A stretch of 64,000 bases of DNA, taken from Bradyrhizobium hipponense (lineage in GTDB: Bacteria; Pseudomonadota; Alphaproteobacteria; Rhizobiales; Xanthobacteraceae). Position numbers and translations under genes: made by a program. Under the pieces are notes generated by a model that worked only from the letters and a program-made list of their open reading frames with translations, made no database searches and was not told the DNA's origin. The stretch is from positions 30,856-94,855 of the forward strand of contig NZ_VSTH01000062.1 in NCBI RefSeq assembly GCF_008123965.1, written 5' to 3'. This document shows positions 63,914-64,000 of the stretch, one piece after another (the stretch's first letter is position 1; each line of letters opens with the position of its first letter).

Positions 63914-64000
63914 GTAGGGTGGGCAAAGCGAAGCGTGCCCACCAATCGTCCTGAAGCCGCAGGCATCGTGGGCACGGCGCTTCGCGCCTTTGCCCACCCT
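63914..64000. repeat. Intergenic repeat of the GTAGGGTGGGCAAAG family (cut by window end)
   Basis: GTAGGGTGGGCAAAGCGAAG and GCGTGCCCACC, then GTGGGCACGGCGCTTCGCGCC and TTTGCCCACCCT, forming two nested inverted repeats like those at 3124-3264. Runs to the window edge. Confidence 0.7.

Noticed and set aside
63752..63997. An 81-residue minus-strand frame at the window end.
   Set aside because: It is made of the enamidase 3-prime complement plus a repeat element.

Overview
The window reads as a G+C-rich alphaproteobacterial chromosome, most likely Bradyrhizobium or a close relative. The evidence is codon use, several families of palindromic intergenic repeats of the kind seen throughout Bradyrhizobium genomes, iron-control motifs resembling Irr/ICE sites, and a candidate EcfG-type promoter. 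No phage, IS element, CRISPR array or rRNA operon is visible. One tRNA gene, tRNA-Gln(CTG), is present.

Layout. (1) 1-4.4 kb: MazG-like pyrophosphohydrolase, carboxymuconolactone decarboxylase-family protein, a CaiB/BaiF CoA-transferase split by one extra base, and a thiolase. (2) 4.5-17 kb: a sugar-acid catabolic locus. A minus-strand operon runs ABC ATPase, binding protein, two permeases, DenD-like dehydrogenase, KDG kinase, KDPG aldolase. Divergent from it are a LacI regulator, a xylonate-type IlvD/Edd dehydratase and two SDR dehydrogenases. Matching LacI-type palindromes lie on both sides of the lacI gene. (3) 16.7-19.6 kb: Tat-exported serine hydrolase, GFA protein, M50 protease and a small membrane protein. 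(4) 19.6-25.7 kb: a complete iron-siderophore operon (TonB-dependent receptor, PiuC, ExbB, ExbD, TonB). Upstream of it lie three direct repeats at exact 23-bp spacing. (5) 26-39.6 kb: two RND efflux systems, MdtAB-like and MexEF-like, the second divergent from a TetR gene with a clear operator. Between them lie an IalB-family protein, the tRNA, and a less G+C-rich stretch with a lipoprotein and a small secreted protein. (6) 39.7-46.5 kb: a pair of overlapping mini-ORFs, small hypotheticals, a lytic transglycosylase, a Baeyer-Villiger-type monooxygenase, an acyl-CoA synthetase and a DUF2961/GH172-like protein. (7) 46.7-57 kb: remnant of an amino-acid binding protein gene, then a lower-pathway cluster for protocatechuate 4,5-cleavage or gallate (two LigI-like hydrolases, GalB, LigK, a dihydroxyphthalate decarboxylase-like protein, DctA). 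It has a TetR gene and a divergent Bug-family binding protein that share a perfect operator palindrome. (8) 57.3-64 kb: a DUF763 protein, a five-gene operon of tiny disordered hydrophilic proteins with a candidate EcfG promoter and a strong terminator, a cytochrome P450, ferredoxin-NADP reductase and an enamidase-like amidohydrolase.

The most interesting leads are the disordered-protein operon, the 23-bp iron-regulatory repeat array, the aromatic lower pathway that lacks its ring-cleavage genes but has an apparently exported LigI paralogue, and the set of regulator-operator pairs readable directly from the sequence. I did not find a clearly unprecedented system. Names rest on remembered family features, not on database searches.
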